Below, piece after piece: positions 63,398-64,000 of a stretch of 64,000 bases of DNA. Every line of letters begins with the position of its first letter. The first letter of the stretch is position 1. The notes beneath the pieces were generated by a model. The model had not been told where the DNA came from. It searched no databases and saw nothing but the letters and a program-made list of their open reading frames with translations. The translations under genes and the position numbers were made by a program. This DNA is from Chryseobacterium gambrini (lineage in GTDB: Bacteria; Bacteroidota; Bacteroidia; Flavobacteriales; Weeksellaceae): NCBI RefSeq assembly GCF_900156825.1, contig NZ_FTOV01000002.1, positions 186,001 through 250,000 of the forward strand, read 5' to 3'.

Positions 63398-63431
63398 ACA
63401 TAAGTCATTCGCAAGAATGACTTATGTTTTT
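63398..63431 (+). terminator. Intrinsic terminator after the T9SS protein gene
   Basis: ACATAAGTCATTC, loop GCAA, GAATGACTTATGT followed by TTTTTA. A 13-bp perfect stem with a tetraloop. Confidence 0.88.
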
Positions 63432-63669
63432 AAATATCTGAAAATAAATGTTTTATTGATATTTTTTAACTAACTTTATATAATAAGTATTGCTATTAAA
63501 AAACATCAGATTATTTTCGGTTTCTATCAGTAAATATAGATTATAACAGTATTTTTGAATTTTATAGGCTTTAAAGTCACTTTCAATGATATCTGTTCAG
63601 CATCAAAATACAGCTAAATCTTAGGTTATTGTAATTAATTTTAAGATTGAGTTTTTTTTATTAAGGGCG

Positions 63670-63698
63670 GGTCATCCATATTTTTGGATGACCTTTTT
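63670..63698 (+). terminator. Second terminator with no gene in front of it
   Basis: GGTCATCCA, loop TATTTT, TGGATGACC followed by TTTTT. There is no coding frame between 63,432 and 63,669, so this could close a small non-coding RNA or be a leftover of a deleted gene. A TAACTTTA box lies at about 63,470. Confidence 0.65.
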
Positions 63699-63795
63699 GT
63701 TTGAAAAATCTATAAAAAGAAAAATATTATGGAATGAATATGATCTTCTGGATGCAGAATAAAATAATTAACATCTTCAGAATGAAGTTGTTTTA

Positions 63796-63827
63796 TTTGT
63801 ATATAAAAATAAAATGTTGTAAATTTG
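63796..63827 (+). promoter_or_regulatory. Strong promoter reading out of the window
   Basis: TTTG (63,796-63,799), 20 bases, TAAATTTG (63,820-63,827). The next 170 bases contain no start codon that opens a recognisable gene; there is a perfect palindrome CTTTCATTATAATGAAAG at about 63,886-63,903. The downstream gene, possibly rpoB by comparison with other bacteria, lies outside the window. Confidence 0.6.
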
Positions 63828-64000
63828 CAGTCTCTTTTGGCGCGAATAATTGTTTGTAAATCTATAAAATATTGAATATCACCTCTTTCATTATAATGAA
63901 AGGGATTTCGTGTGTATAGATATTACGGCAGTATCTGCCTCAAAAGTAATAAAAATATTTTGCATTACGCTGTGAAAAGATATACCAGTGTTGCAGTTAG

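Overview
The window is a piece of a Bacteroidota chromosome, most like Chryseobacterium or a close relative in the Flavobacteriia. The evidence is promoters of the TTTG/TAnnTTTG type, little use of Shine-Dalgarno sequences, a protein with a type IX secretion (T9SS) sorting tail, a DUF4394-type lipoprotein, and the tuf / tRNA-Trp / secE / nusG / rplKAJL block. Identifications come from reading motifs, not from database searches.

Region 1 (1 to about 43,010) is the right-hand part of a tailed, siphovirus-like prophage. Its left end lies outside the window. The right end is marked by the displaced 3' part of a tRNA-Thr(GGT) gene (42,961-43,008), so the phage integrated into that tRNA. Almost every gene reads leftward. 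From right to left these are: a rightward immunity block (S24-type repressor, a secreted protein, a small HTH-like protein); an early operon from about 41.36 kb down to 25.26 kb with ERF/RecE-like recombination proteins, NinB-like, HNH, MazG-like, two helicases, an initiator-like protein, RusA, a helicase-methyltransferase fusion, PcfK/PcfJ-like proteins, a PP-loop (PAPS-reductase-like) ATPase and an ASCH protein; then a late region with a ParB-like protein, a TET-associated-type glycosyltransferase, terminase, tail genes with a 1621-residue tape measure, a ClpP-like head protease, major capsid candidate, portal and a tail-fibre gene that runs off the left edge. No integrase or endolysin is visible; they presumably lie to the left.

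The most interesting signals are two. First, a predicted DNA-modification set (ParB-like, glycosyltransferase, PP-loop ATPase, ASCH, helicase-methyltransferase). Second, a 17-bp near-palindrome, GTATTCTATTAGAATAC, found four times, each just upstream of a leftward late gene block, three of them next to a -7-like box. It looks like a phage-specific late regulatory site, and it places the ParB/glycosyltransferase genes in the same regulon as packaging and morphogenesis.

Region 2 (43.3-51.3 kb) is a heavy-metal efflux locus: OmpR-type response regulator, sensor kinase, TolC-like outer-membrane protein, lipoprotein membrane-fusion protein and a CzcA/CusA-type RND pump, with degenerate AT-rich repeats in the gaps.

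Region 3 (51.6-64 kb) holds a duplicated DUF4394-type lipoprotein, then tuf, tRNA-Trp, secE, nusG and rplK-rplA-rplJ-rplL. Surface-protein genes are inserted after nusG and after rplL, each framed by its own promoter and terminator. The last 600 bp contain two terminators and a good promoter reading out of the window.
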